From an uncultured beta proteobacterium (GTDB lineage Bacteria > Pseudomonadota > Gammaproteobacteria > Burkholderiales > Burkholderiaceae): DNA of 7,270 nt. A program made the translations under genes and the position numbers. The notes beneath the pieces were generated by a model. That model saw only the letters and a list, made by a program, of their open reading frames with translations. It had not been told where the DNA came from and made no database searches. This document shows positions 1 to 6,220 of this stretch, piece by piece. The stretch is taken from positions 1-7,270 of the forward strand of contig CAJARE010000078.1 in assembly GCA_903944255.1 (NCBI GenBank), read 5' to 3'. Position 1 is the first letter of the stretch, and every line of letters begins with the position of its first letter.

Positions 1-936
1 ATCGCCTATGACACCATCATGAACTTTGAAGGCAAATTTGCTGATCAGATCCTGCCAGAACAGATTCATATTCTCAATGTGGCCTTCTTAGTCCCAACCA
101 TGCGCCGAGAATTTGGCGGCTGTGCTGGGAATATTGCTTATAACCTCCGACTTTTAGGTGGAGATCCCATCATCATGGCCACAGTCGGTGGTGATGCAGC
201 TCCTTATATGGACCATCTTAAGCAACTGCAGATCGATGCGAGCCATATTCGCCAACTTGATGATGCGTTTACTGCCCAAGCCATGATCACAACTGATCAG
301 GCCAATAACCAAATTACTGCATTTCATCCTGGCGCCATGAACGAGTCACACCTCAACCAAGTTTCTAAGGTCGTAGTGGAGCGCAGCAAAAATACAAAAG
401 GCGCTGCTCAGTTTGGTATCGTAGCGCCCGATGGTCGCCAAGGGATGTGGGAGCACTGCCACCAACTAGCAGAAGCGAATATTCCATTTATTTTTGATCC
501 AGGCCAAGGATTGCCGATGTTTAATGGTCCAGAACTTCTGGAATTGGTTGATATTGCCAGCTATTTAGCAGTCAATGACTATGAAGGTGAGATGCTTTCT
601 CAAAGAACCGGCCTTCACTTGGCAAAAGTAGCGGAACGTGTAAAGGCCCTCATTGTCACTAAAGGGGCGGAAGGTGCAGACATCTATACAGATGGCAAGC
701 TCATCTCCATTCCGCCAGTGCCTGCAGCAAAAGTAGTTGATCCAACTGGATGCGGTGATGCATTCCGTGGAGGCTTGCTGTTTGGACTTGAAAACGGTAT
801 GGACTGGGAGACGACTGGTCGCTTAGCAAGTTTGATGGGCTCGATCAAAATTACCCATCAAGGACCACAAAATCATCAATTAAGCCAAGATCAAATTGCT
901 TCCCAATTTAAAACGGCATTTGGGTTTAGCTACTAG
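1..936 (+). CDS. PfkB-family carbohydrate/nucleoside kinase (5' partial)
   Basis: ATP-dependent kinase of the ribokinase/PfkB superfamily, cytoplasmic, phosphorylating a sugar or nucleoside hydroxyl. The first ATG is at 19, but the frame is open to the left edge and reads IAYDTIM before it. That is typical N-terminal beta-strand sequence of this family, so the true start lies a few codons outside and ATG 19 is internal. Counting from the first visible codon, a glycine-rich substrate-lid motif (FGGCAGNIAY) lies near residues 37-46, the Mg-binding NxxE motif is NDYE at 192-195, and the PfkB signature DPTGCGDAF ends with the probable catalytic Asp at 253 (757-759). About 311 residues are visible, a normal size. 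Burkholderiales homologues are annotated as carbohydrate or adenosine kinases. The substrate cannot be read from sequence, so I give no symbol. It converges on the histone-like gene. Confidence 0.93.
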   Translation: MAYDTIMNFEGKFADQILPEQIHILNVAFLVPTMRREFGGCAGNIAYNLRLLGGDPIIMATVGGDAAPYMDHLKQLQIDASHIRQLDDAFTAQAMITTDQANNQITAFHPGAMNESHLNQVSKVVVERSKNTKGAAQFGIVAPDGRQGMWEHCHQLAEANIPFIFDPGQGLPMFNGPELLELVDIASYLAVNDYEGEMLSQRTGLHLAKVAERVKALIVTKGAEGADIYTDGKLISIPPVPAAKVVDPTGCGDAFRGGLLFGLENGMDWETTGRLASLMGSIKITHQGPQNHQLSQDQIASQFKTAFGFSY

Positions 937-963
937 CTGAAATCAAAAACAATCGACAATAAA

Positions 964-989
964 AAAGGGGTCTCGTGAGAGACCCCTTT
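964..989. terminator. Hairpin terminator between convergent genes
   Basis: A perfect 11-bp stem (964-974 with 979-989) encloses the 4-nt loop GTGA. On the minus strand it is followed by six T's (A's at 961-966 on the plus strand), a textbook intrinsic terminator for the histone-like gene. On the plus strand only TTTA follows, so it may end the kinase transcript less efficiently. It begins 17 nt after the stop of the extended (-1 frame) histone-like reading frame and 28 nt after the kinase stop. Confidence 0.85.
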
Positions 990-1006
990 AAGTAACACCC
1001 GTCTGT

Positions 1007-1135
1007 TTAAGGACGTGTGCCAGTTGGGAAGGGCCAAGCAGCAGCAGGATTCAACGCACTGGTCGCTGGTGCAGCTTTCTTAGCCGCGGGCTTTTTTACA
1101 GCAGAGCCCGCTTTCTTCGCAGCAGGCTTACTTAC
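1007..1135 (-). other. C-terminal extension of the histone-like protein in the -1 frame
   Basis: Reading the minus strand one base back from the A-run, the frame continues GTA AGT AAG CCT and so on for 42 codons to TAA at 1007-1009. The peptide keeps KPAAKK-type repeats (VSKPAAKKAG, then VKKPAAKKAAP) and then ends in a non-repetitive tail, ALNPAAAWPFPTGTRP. From memory, that tail is typical of complete Burkholderiales H1-like proteins. With the shift the product is 130 residues. Repeat continuity, the recognisable tail and the terminator 17 nt after this stop all say the segment is, or recently was, coding. The sequence alone cannot tell whether it is reached by programmed slippage, was cut off by a mutation, or only appears cut off through a homopolymer error. 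Confidence 0.75.
1086..1111 (-). other. GC-rich hairpin downstream of the slippery site
   Basis: The 7-bp inverted repeat GCGGGCT/AGCCCGC (1086-1092 with 1105-1111) encloses a 12-nt loop inside the -1-frame extension. It could stimulate frameshifting, but it is about 23 nt from the slippery heptamer where 5-9 nt is usual, and Lys/Ala codon repeats readily produce chance stems. Low confidence in any function. Confidence 0.25.
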
Positions 1136-1398
1136 TTTTTTTTTGCTACGCGCTTCTTTGCAGCTGGACGCTTCTTAGCAGCAGGCTTTTTGGCGGCAGC
1201 TTTTTTAGCAGCTGGACGCTTCTTAGCAGCAGCTTTTTTAGCAGCTGGACGCTTCTTAGCAGCAGGCTTCTTCTTAGCAGCTGGACGCTTCTTAGCAGCT
1301 GGCTTCTTTTTAGCTACTTTTTTAGCAGCTGGTTTCTTAGCAGCTACTTTTTTCTTAGCAGCTGGTTTCTTTGCAGCAGGTTTTTTCTTTGTTGCCAT
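1132..1398 (-). CDS. Histone H1-like Lys/Ala/Pro-rich DNA-binding protein (zero-frame product)
   Basis: An 88-residue, extremely basic, low-complexity protein built from AAKKxPAAKK-type units, starting MATKKKPAAKK. It resembles the C-terminal-tail type of eukaryotic H1 and the bacterial H1-like proteins of Burkholderiales (for example Bordetella BpH1). Such proteins bind DNA non-specifically and are thought to help compact the nucleoid. There is no globular domain, membrane segment or enzyme motif. The start is supported by AAGGAG (plus-strand 1407-1412) eight nt upstream of ATG 1398. The open frame on the opposite strand over this region is only a shadow of the Lys/Ala codons. The zero frame stops at TAA 1132-1134 immediately after nine A's, while the -1 frame continues the same repeats for 42 residues, so this 88-residue form is probably not the only or the intended product (see 1007-1135). 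I see no convincing promoter. Confidence 0.8.
   Translation of the reverse strand: MATKKKPAAKKPAAKKKVAAKKPAAKKVAKKKPAAKKRPAAKKKPAAKKRPAAKKAAAKKRPAAKKAAAKKPAAKKRPAAKKRVAKKK
1135..1144 (-). promoter_or_regulatory. Candidate slippery site (nine A's then G, followed by TAA)
   Basis: The minus strand reads GCA AAA AAA AAG TAA. The last seven bases before the stop, A AAA AAG (1141 to 1135), are the canonical -1 slippery heptamer also used in E. coli dnaX, and the zero-frame stop follows directly. A run of nine A's is also long enough for transcriptional slippage. A 7-bp GC-rich hairpin lies downstream (1086-1111), but about 23 nt away, further than usual for a frameshift stimulator. No strong internal Shine-Dalgarno is seen upstream. 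Confidence 0.45.
1161..1299 (-). repeat. Four exact 22-nt repeats inside the histone-like gene
   Basis: An identical 22-nt unit beginning cagctggacgcttcttag on the plus strand occurs at 1161-1182, 1209-1230, 1242-1263 and 1278-1299, with offsets of 48, 33 and 36 nt, all multiples of three. On the minus strand each encodes the core AAKKRPAA. Near copies with other Lys/Pro codons lie between and around them. Such in-frame repeats can expand or contract by recombination or replication slippage, which would vary the protein length without breaking the frame. Confidence 0.85.
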
Positions 1399-1559
1399 GT
1401 GTGTTACTCCTTCACGTGAGGATTAGTACAAACTACCGATTAAGAAGACCCGACCACTCATTTCCGCCTGGTTTTGCAACCGATTGGATCTGACGAGCGA
1501 GCCATTCATCGGCGCGCGGCTTGATACTAAGTGCTGCACGCTAATGAATCCTGGAAAAA

Positions 1560-1587
1560 AAGCCGTGGCCCCAAGGGACAACGGCTT
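1560..1587 (-). terminator. Intrinsic terminator of the nrdAB operon
   Basis: The arms AAGCCGT and ACGGCTT (1560-1566 with 1581-1587) pair perfectly. The inner part pairs further with two mismatches (CCC with GGG at the top). On the minus strand the hairpin runs directly into seven T's (A's 1555-1561). It lies about 145 nt beyond the nrdB stop and upstream of the histone-like gene, so it separates the two transcripts. On the plus strand there is no T-run. Confidence 0.85.
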
Positions 1588-1626
1588 CTTAAATGTGGTG
1601 GAAAAAATGAGGAGAGTAGGCCATAC

Positions 1627-1642
1627 ACCCTTGATCAAGGGT
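1627..1642. repeat. 16-bp perfect palindrome in the nrd 3' untranslated region
   Basis: The sequence acccttgatcaagggt is a perfect palindrome, lying between the nrdB stop and the nrd terminator. As RNA it can form at most a six-base-pair stem with a GATC loop. On the plus strand it is followed by TTTT, giving a weak terminator look against antisense reading. It could instead be a dyad operator for an unidentified regulator. No function is shown. Confidence 0.4.
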
Positions 1643-1732
1643 TTTCGGATTTGAGTCTTGTTTTGCTGACTTCTTAAACTATCCAACCGTCTAGTCTCCA
1701 ATTAACCGGCTGTGCGCTGTTCACTTACCTTA

Positions 1733-2917
1733 CTACTCCCAACTTAGCGCACCACCAGTTTGATACTCAATAACGCGTGTCTCAAAAAAGTTTCGTTCTT
1801 TCTTCAGATCAATCATTTCTGACATCCATGGAAATGGATTCTCTTCATTTGGGAACATCGCGTCAAGTCCTATTTGCAAACATCTGCGATTACAGATGTA
1901 TCTTAGGTACCCTTTGAACATCGGAGCGTTCAATCCGAGCACTCCTCGAGGCATCGTATCTTCAGCATAACGGTACTCTAATTCGACTGCTTTTTCGAAG
2001 ATAGATTTGATCTCGTCTTTGAACTCAGAAGTCCATAACTGCGGGTTCTCCAGCTTGATTTGGTTTATCAAATCAATACCAAAATTGCAGTGCATAGACT
2101 CGTCACGAAGGATGTATTGATACTGCTCAGCAGCACCCGTCATTTTGTTTTGACGACCCATTGCAAGTATTTGCGTAAAACCAACATAAAAGAACAAACC
2201 TTCCATTACGCAAGCAAAAACAATCAGCGAACGAAGTAATTTTTGATCTGCTTCTAATGTGCCAGTCTTGAAATTTGGATCAGTTAACACATCGATAAAG
2301 GGAATTAAGAATTGATCTTTGGCACGAATTGACTCAATCTCGTTGTACGCATTAAAGATTTCTGACTGATCTAAACCCAAAGATTCGACAATATATTGGT
2401 AGGCGTGAGTATGAATTGCCTCTTCAAAAGCCTGGCGCAGTAAGTATTGGCGGCATTCTGGAGCGGTAATGTGACGATAAGTGCCCAAAACAATATTGTT
2501 TGCAGCTAAAGAATCGGCGGTAGTAAAAAATCCTAAATTACGCTTAATAATGCGACGCTCATCTTCAGTTAAGCCATTTGGATCTTTCCAAAGCGCGATA
2601 TCGCGGTTCATATTGATCTCTTGTGGCATCCAGTGATTTGCACATCCAGCTAAATACTTCTCCCAGGCCCACTTATATTTAAATGGCACTAGCTGATTTA
2701 CGTCAGTCTTAGCATTAATCACACGCTTATCGGCAGCATTTACACGCAAGGCTGCGCCACCGGATAAATTGGCCGCCGCTACTGGCGCAGGTGCTGCAGT
2801 TTGCGGTGCCCTTGCCACTTCATCTGGCTGTGGGCGTTGCTGCTCGACTGCAAGCGGCTGCGGTGCGATACCAGCTTTCGCTAGTGCTGGAGCAACTTCC
2901 TCATCCCAATTCAACAT
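1733..2917 (-). CDS. nrdB: Class I ribonucleoside-diphosphate reductase, beta subunit (R2)
   Basis: Small subunit of class I ribonucleotide reductase. It houses the dimetal centre and tyrosyl radical passed to NrdA to start reduction of NDPs to dNDPs, in the cytoplasm. Of 394 residues, about 1-55 are an Ala/Pro/Gln-rich linker-like leader and about 60-394 are the ferritin-like R2 fold. Metal ligands align with E. coli D84, E115, H118, E204, E238 and H241 as D135, E166, H169, E239, E273 and H276. The radical tyrosine is Y173 (AIHTHAYQYI), which supports a tyrosyl-radical class I type. The C-terminal tail (ERNFFETRVIEYQTGG) has Y385, the likely radical-transfer tyrosine near the NrdA-docking end. 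ATG 2917 has AGGAG six nt upstream (2924-2928) and lies 45 nt after the nrdA stop, so the two are cotranscribed. All key residues are intact. Confidence 0.97.
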   Translation of the reverse strand: MLNWDEEVAPALAKAGIAPQPLAVEQQRPQPDEVARAPQTAAPAPVAAANLSGGAALRVNAADKRVINAKTDVNQLVPFKYKWAWEKYLAGCANHWMPQEINMNRDIALWKDPNGLTEDERRIIKRNLGFFTTADSLAANNIVLGTYRHITAPECRQYLLRQAFEEAIHTHAYQYIVESLGLDQSEIFNAYNEIESIRAKDQFLIPFIDVLTDPNFKTGTLEADQKLLRSLIVFACVMEGLFFYVGFTQILAMGRQNKMTGAAEQYQYILRDESMHCNFGIDLINQIKLENPQLWTSEFKDEIKSIFEKAVELEYRYAEDTMPRGVLGLNAPMFKGYLRYICNRRCLQIGLDAMFPNEENPFPWMSEMIDLKKERNFFETRVIEYQTGGALSWE

Positions 2918-2962
2918 AACTTTCTCCTAAATTCTTCTATTTCTGACCAATGAGCAAATCGC

Positions 2963-5947
2963 TTATTGGCATGCTTCACATTCTTCAAATCCAGCATCAC
3001 CTGGGCGCATTGTGCAAGCGGGTCCATCTGTCTGCACTGCACCCGCAGCGCTTGCTGCAGCGGCAGCATCTGTACCATTCACACCACCGCCACTAGAAAC
3101 AGAGTTCAACTGACCACTTGTCACTGTAGATTTCTCAACATGGGTTGCAGCCATCGTACGGAGGTAATAAGTGGTTTTGAGACCACGTAACCAAGCTAAC
3201 TTATAGGTGTCATCCAATGTCTTGCCTGAAGCGCCGCCCATGTAAATATTCAATGACTGAGCTTGGTCAATCCATTTTTGACGACGGGAAGCAGCCTCAA
3301 CTAGCCAGCTTGGCCCAACTTCAAAAGCGGTAGCATACAAATCTCGTAAATCTTGGGGAATTCGATCAATCTTCGATAAAGTGCCATCAAAGTACTTCAA
3401 GTCAGCAATCATGACTTCATCCCAAAGGCCGCGATCCTTCAAATCACGCACTAGATACTCATTCACTACCGTGAACTCGCCTGAAAGGTTCGATTTCACA
3501 AACAAGTTTTGGAATGTAGGCTCAATACAGGCAGATACCCCAATAATGTTGGAAATTGTTGCAGTTGGGGCAATAGCCACGCAATTAGAGTTGCGCATAC
3601 CGTGTTGCTTGATACGGGCACGTAAACCACTCCAATCCATAGCAGATGAGTTATCCACCTCTACGTAACCACCGCGCTCGGCAGCTAGCATTGCCACCGA
3701 GTCTTGCGGGAGAATGCCGCGATCCCATAGAGATCCCTTGTAGGTACTGTATACGCCACGCTCCTCTGCCAACTCGCATGACGCTTGGTATGCGTAATAG
3801 CAAACTGCTTCCATGGAGGTATCAGCAAACTTGACTGCTTCTTCGCTAGCGTAAGGAATGCGCTGCATATGCAAGCAATCCTGGAAGCCCATGATGCCCA
3901 TGCCAACTGGACGGTGCTTTAAGTTCGAATTCCGTGCCTTAGCCACTGCGTAGTAGTTGATGTCGATCACGTTATCCAACATGCGCATTGCGGTGCGTAC
4001 GGTTTTTTGGAGCTTCTCGTGATCCAAGATCATCTTGCCATTGGCATCGGTTGTCATATGAGCAGTTAAGTTCACTGAGCCAAGGTTACAGACAGCAATT
4101 TCGGTCTCATTGGTATTTAGGGTGATCTCTGTACACAAGTTCGACGAGTGAACTACGCCAATATGTTGCTGTGGGCTACGAATATTGCAAGGATCTTTAA
4201 AGGTGATCCAAGGATGCCCTGTTTCAAACAACATACCAAGCATCTTGCGCCATAGTTGTTGCGCTGGAATGCGACGGAATGGCTTTAACTCGCCAGCATC
4301 TGCTTTTTTCTCATAAGCAACGTAAGCTTCTTCAAATGCTCTGCCGTATTTGTCATGCAAGTCAGGGGTATTGGATGGCGAAAAGAGGGTCCAATCACCG
4401 TTCTCCATCACGCGCTTCATGAACAAATCAGGAATCCAGTTAGAGGTATTCATATCGTGAGTACGACGACGGTCGTCACCGGTATTCTTGCGTAACTCAA
4501 GAAACTCTTCAATGTCTAAATGCCATGTTTCCAAATAGGCGCAGACCGCACCCTTACGCTTGCCGCCTTGATTCACAGCAACCGCTGTATCGTTCACTAC
4601 TTTTAAAAATGGCACAACGCCTTGTGACTTTCCATTGGTGCCCTTGATATGACTTCCTAGTGCACGAACATTAGTCCAGTCATTACCCAATCCCCCTGCA
4701 AACTTAGATAACAAAGCATTTTCTTTCAAAGCTTCGTAAATACCATCAAGGTCATCATCCACAGTCGTCAAGTAGCAGCTTGAAAGCTGTGGACGAGTGG
4801 TTGCTGAATTAAATAAAGTTGGCGTGCTGGACATGAAATCAAATGTAGACAGGATTTCATAGAACTCAACAGCACGACGCTCACGGTCTAACTCATTTAA
4901 GGATAAGCCCATTGCAACGCGCATAAAGAAAGCTTGTGGCATTTCAATGCGACGATCCTCAATGTGCAAGAAATAACGGTCATACAGAGTTTGCAAACCG
5001 AGGTAATTAAATTGCAAGTCACGGCTTGCATTTAAGGCGGCTGCTAATCTAGGTAAGTCAAATTCACGCATACGAGGATCTAAGAGCTCAGCAGAAATAC
5101 CCTCATTAATGTACTTAGCAAAATAAGTTCCGTACTCAGCTTGCATATCGCCTTGCAAGACTTCTTTACCCAAGATTTCCTTACGAATGACGTGCATCAA
5201 AATACGTGCTGTCACTTGGCTATAAGCAGGATCTTTTTCAATCAATGTGCGGGACGCCAAAATAGCGGAGTCATACACCTGCGCCATCGGCACACCATCA
5301 TACAAATTCTTGATCGTCTCAGTAATGATTGGGGTTGCATCAATATGATTTCCCAAGCCTTCACAAGCAGCTTCAATCACGGTACGTAAAGCGGCCATAT
5401 CCAACCACTTCTCTTCACCGTTGTCGGTCACTTTGATTCCAGAATCACCGGCTTGATTCGCAGTTTGTGTTTGCTGAGAAACCTCTTGTTGAGCAGCACG
5501 TTCTTGATTGCGTTTTTCGCGATACAAAACGTAGGCACGTGCCACATTGTGCTCACCACTGCGCATCAAAGCTAATTCAACTTGATCTTGAATATCTTCG
5601 ATATGAAAAGTGCCGCCATTGGGACGACTACGCAATAAAGCGCGCACAACAGCATGGGTTAATTGCTCAACCTGCTCACGAACACGAGCAGAAGCAGCGC
5701 CTTGACCACCGTTGACCGCTAAAAATGCCTTCGTTACAGCAATCGCAATTTTGGATGGCTCAAAAGCCACTACTGAGCCATTACGACGAATAATTTTGTA
5801 ATCGGACAACTGGGTTGCCTGATTACCGCCAACACCACCAGCCACAAAACCAGCAGAAGGGGCCTGATTTATAGACCCCGCAGGACTCATTCCTGGATTA
5901 TTAGCACCAGAAGTTGGGCCTGCTGCTTGTGGATTAGCGTATGTCAT
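2963..5947 (-). CDS. nrdA: Class I ribonucleoside-diphosphate reductase, alpha subunit (R1)
   Basis: Large catalytic subunit of class I ribonucleotide reductase, reducing NDPs to dNDPs with NrdB. Residues 1-47 are a Gly/Ala/Asn-rich leader. Residues 49-147 are an ATP-cone (YKIIRRNGSVVAFEPSKI), the overall activity switch. Residues 171-260 resemble a second, degenerate cone, as in Pseudomonas NrdA. The catalytic barrel follows. By comparison with E. coli, the redox pair is C391 (SSCYL) and C620 (AVCNLGS), and the thiyl-radical site is N603, C605 and E607 (NLCTE). Radical-path tyrosines are Y927/Y928. A flexible Gly/Ala tail carries the C-terminal CxxC (C990, C993) that is recharged by thioredoxin or glutaredoxin. 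At 994 residues it is longer than E. coli NrdA (about 760) because of the extra cone and tails. AGGAG (5952-5956) precedes ATG 5947 by four nt. It is probably NrdR-repressed (boxes upstream). Confidence 0.97.
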   Translation of the reverse strand: MTYANPQAAGPTSGANNPGMSPAGSINQAPSAGFVAGGVGGNQATQLSDYKIIRRNGSVVAFEPSKIAIAVTKAFLAVNGGQGAASARVREQVEQLTHAVVRALLRSRPNGGTFHIEDIQDQVELALMRSGEHNVARAYVLYREKRNQERAAQQEVSQQTQTANQAGDSGIKVTDNGEEKWLDMAALRTVIEAACEGLGNHIDATPIITETIKNLYDGVPMAQVYDSAILASRTLIEKDPAYSQVTARILMHVIRKEILGKEVLQGDMQAEYGTYFAKYINEGISAELLDPRMREFDLPRLAAALNASRDLQFNYLGLQTLYDRYFLHIEDRRIEMPQAFFMRVAMGLSLNELDRERRAVEFYEILSTFDFMSSTPTLFNSATTRPQLSSCYLTTVDDDLDGIYEALKENALLSKFAGGLGNDWTNVRALGSHIKGTNGKSQGVVPFLKVVNDTAVAVNQGGKRKGAVCAYLETWHLDIEEFLELRKNTGDDRRRTHDMNTSNWIPDLFMKRVMENGDWTLFSPSNTPDLHDKYGRAFEEAYVAYEKKADAGELKPFRRIPAQQLWRKMLGMLFETGHPWITFKDPCNIRSPQQHIGVVHSSNLCTEITLNTNETEIAVCNLGSVNLTAHMTTDANGKMILDHEKLQKTVRTAMRMLDNVIDINYYAVAKARNSNLKHRPVGMGIMGFQDCLHMQRIPYASEEAVKFADTSMEAVCYYAYQASCELAEERGVYSTYKGSLWDRGILPQDSVAMLAAERGGYVEVDNSSAMDWSGLRARIKQHGMRNSNCVAIAPTATISNIIGVSACIEPTFQNLFVKSNLSGEFTVVNEYLVRDLKDRGLWDEVMIADLKYFDGTLSKIDRIPQDLRDLYATAFEVGPSWLVEAASRRQKWIDQAQSLNIYMGGASGKTLDDTYKLAWLRGLKTTYYLRTMAATHVEKSTVTSGQLNSVSSGGGVNGTDAAAAASAAGAVQTDGPACTMRPGDAGFEECEACQ

Positions 5948-6018
5948 GTTGCTCCTACATTTATATAGTTATTTGGACAAAATATCGTTAAAAAACAATG
6001 GGGTATTGCTAGATTCAA

Positions 6019-6034
6019 ACACTACATGTAGTGT
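6019..6034. promoter_or_regulatory. NrdR box 1 (promoter-distal)
   Basis: The perfect 16-bp palindrome acactacatgtagtgt fits the NrdR box consensus (acaCwAtATaTwGtgt) with changes only at central positions. It lies 72 bp upstream of the nrdA start and just downstream of the predicted transcription start. NrdR is the zinc-ribbon/ATP-cone repressor of bacterial nrd operons. The nrdR gene is not in this window. Confidence 0.85.
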
Positions 6035-6049
6035 CTTAAAGTGCATTAA

Positions 6050-6065
6050 CCACTAAGTATAGGGA
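6050..6065. promoter_or_regulatory. NrdR box 2 (overlapping the -10)
   Basis: ccactaagtataggga matches the NrdR consensus at 11 of 16 positions by my alignment. Its start is 31 bp from the start of box 1, three helical turns, the spacing typical of NrdR box pairs. It overlaps the predicted -10 hexamer of the nrdA promoter, so binding would block RNA polymerase. The spacing is what lifts this weaker site above chance. Confidence 0.75.
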
Positions 6066-6084
6066 AATATTTAAACTTTGGTAA
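6056..6084 (-). promoter_or_regulatory. Predicted sigma-70 promoter of nrdAB
   Basis: On the minus strand TTACCA (6084-6079) and TATACT (6061-6056) are separated by exactly 17 bp, matching TTGACA/TATAAT at 4 of 6 and 5 of 6 positions. The start of transcription would be near 6049, giving a leader of about 100 nt before nrdA ATG 5947. Upstream sequence is AT-rich. The -10 lies within NrdR box 2, which supports the assignment. Confidence 0.65.
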
Positions 6085-6189
6085 GCTTTTTCTGGCAAAT
6101 ATTTATCAGTATTTTTACTAAGGTTTGCACTGATTTTGTGCTCAATTTAGTTAGCATTTCAGCGCCCCATTTAGACAAAGGCTATAAAA

Positions 6190-6205
6190 GTGAGCGTATG
6201 CTCAC
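6190..6205 (-). terminator. Terminator of the ccsA-like/ampD operon
   Basis: A perfect 6-bp stem GTGAGC/GCTCAC (6190-6195 with 6200-6205) with a 4-nt loop is followed on the minus strand by TTTTATAG. It starts 15 nt after the stop of the amidase gene (6221-6223) and precedes the nrd promoter, so it probably isolates nrdAB from the upstream operon. The short T-run suggests moderate strength. Confidence 0.7.
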
Positions 6206-6220
6206 ATACAAAAACTAGCC

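Larger units (their letters stand above)
1399..1732. other. Gene-free region between nrdB and the histone-like gene
   Basis: This 334-nt stretch holds the 3' untranslated end of the nrd transcript with a 16-bp palindrome, the nrd terminator, and the upstream region and ribosome site of the histone-like gene. The promoter of that gene should lie between about 1415 and 1555, but no -35/-10 pair stands out. A 92-codon open frame on the minus strand (1701-1423) crosses the terminator hairpin and has no recognisable product, so I do not call it a gene. Confidence 0.6.

Noticed and set aside
1408..1422. Near-palindrome around tcacgtga overlapping the ribosome site of the histone-like gene
   Set aside because: The core palindrome is only 8 bp with imperfect flanks. 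It could hide the ribosome site, but is too short to claim an operator or riboregulator.
1190..1426. Plus-strand open frame of 78 codons rich in Ala, Phe and Leu
   Set aside because: It is the antisense shadow of the Lys/Ala codon repeats, with no ribosome site and no independent features.
1423..1701. Minus-strand open frame of 92 codons between nrdB and the histone-like gene
   Set aside because: It runs through the nrd terminator hairpin and T-run, and its product has no recognisable domain or repeat-consistent composition.
3651..3659. DnaA-box-like ttatccacc
   Set aside because: A single site inside nrdA coding sequence, far from the nrd promoter and without a cluster; expected by chance.
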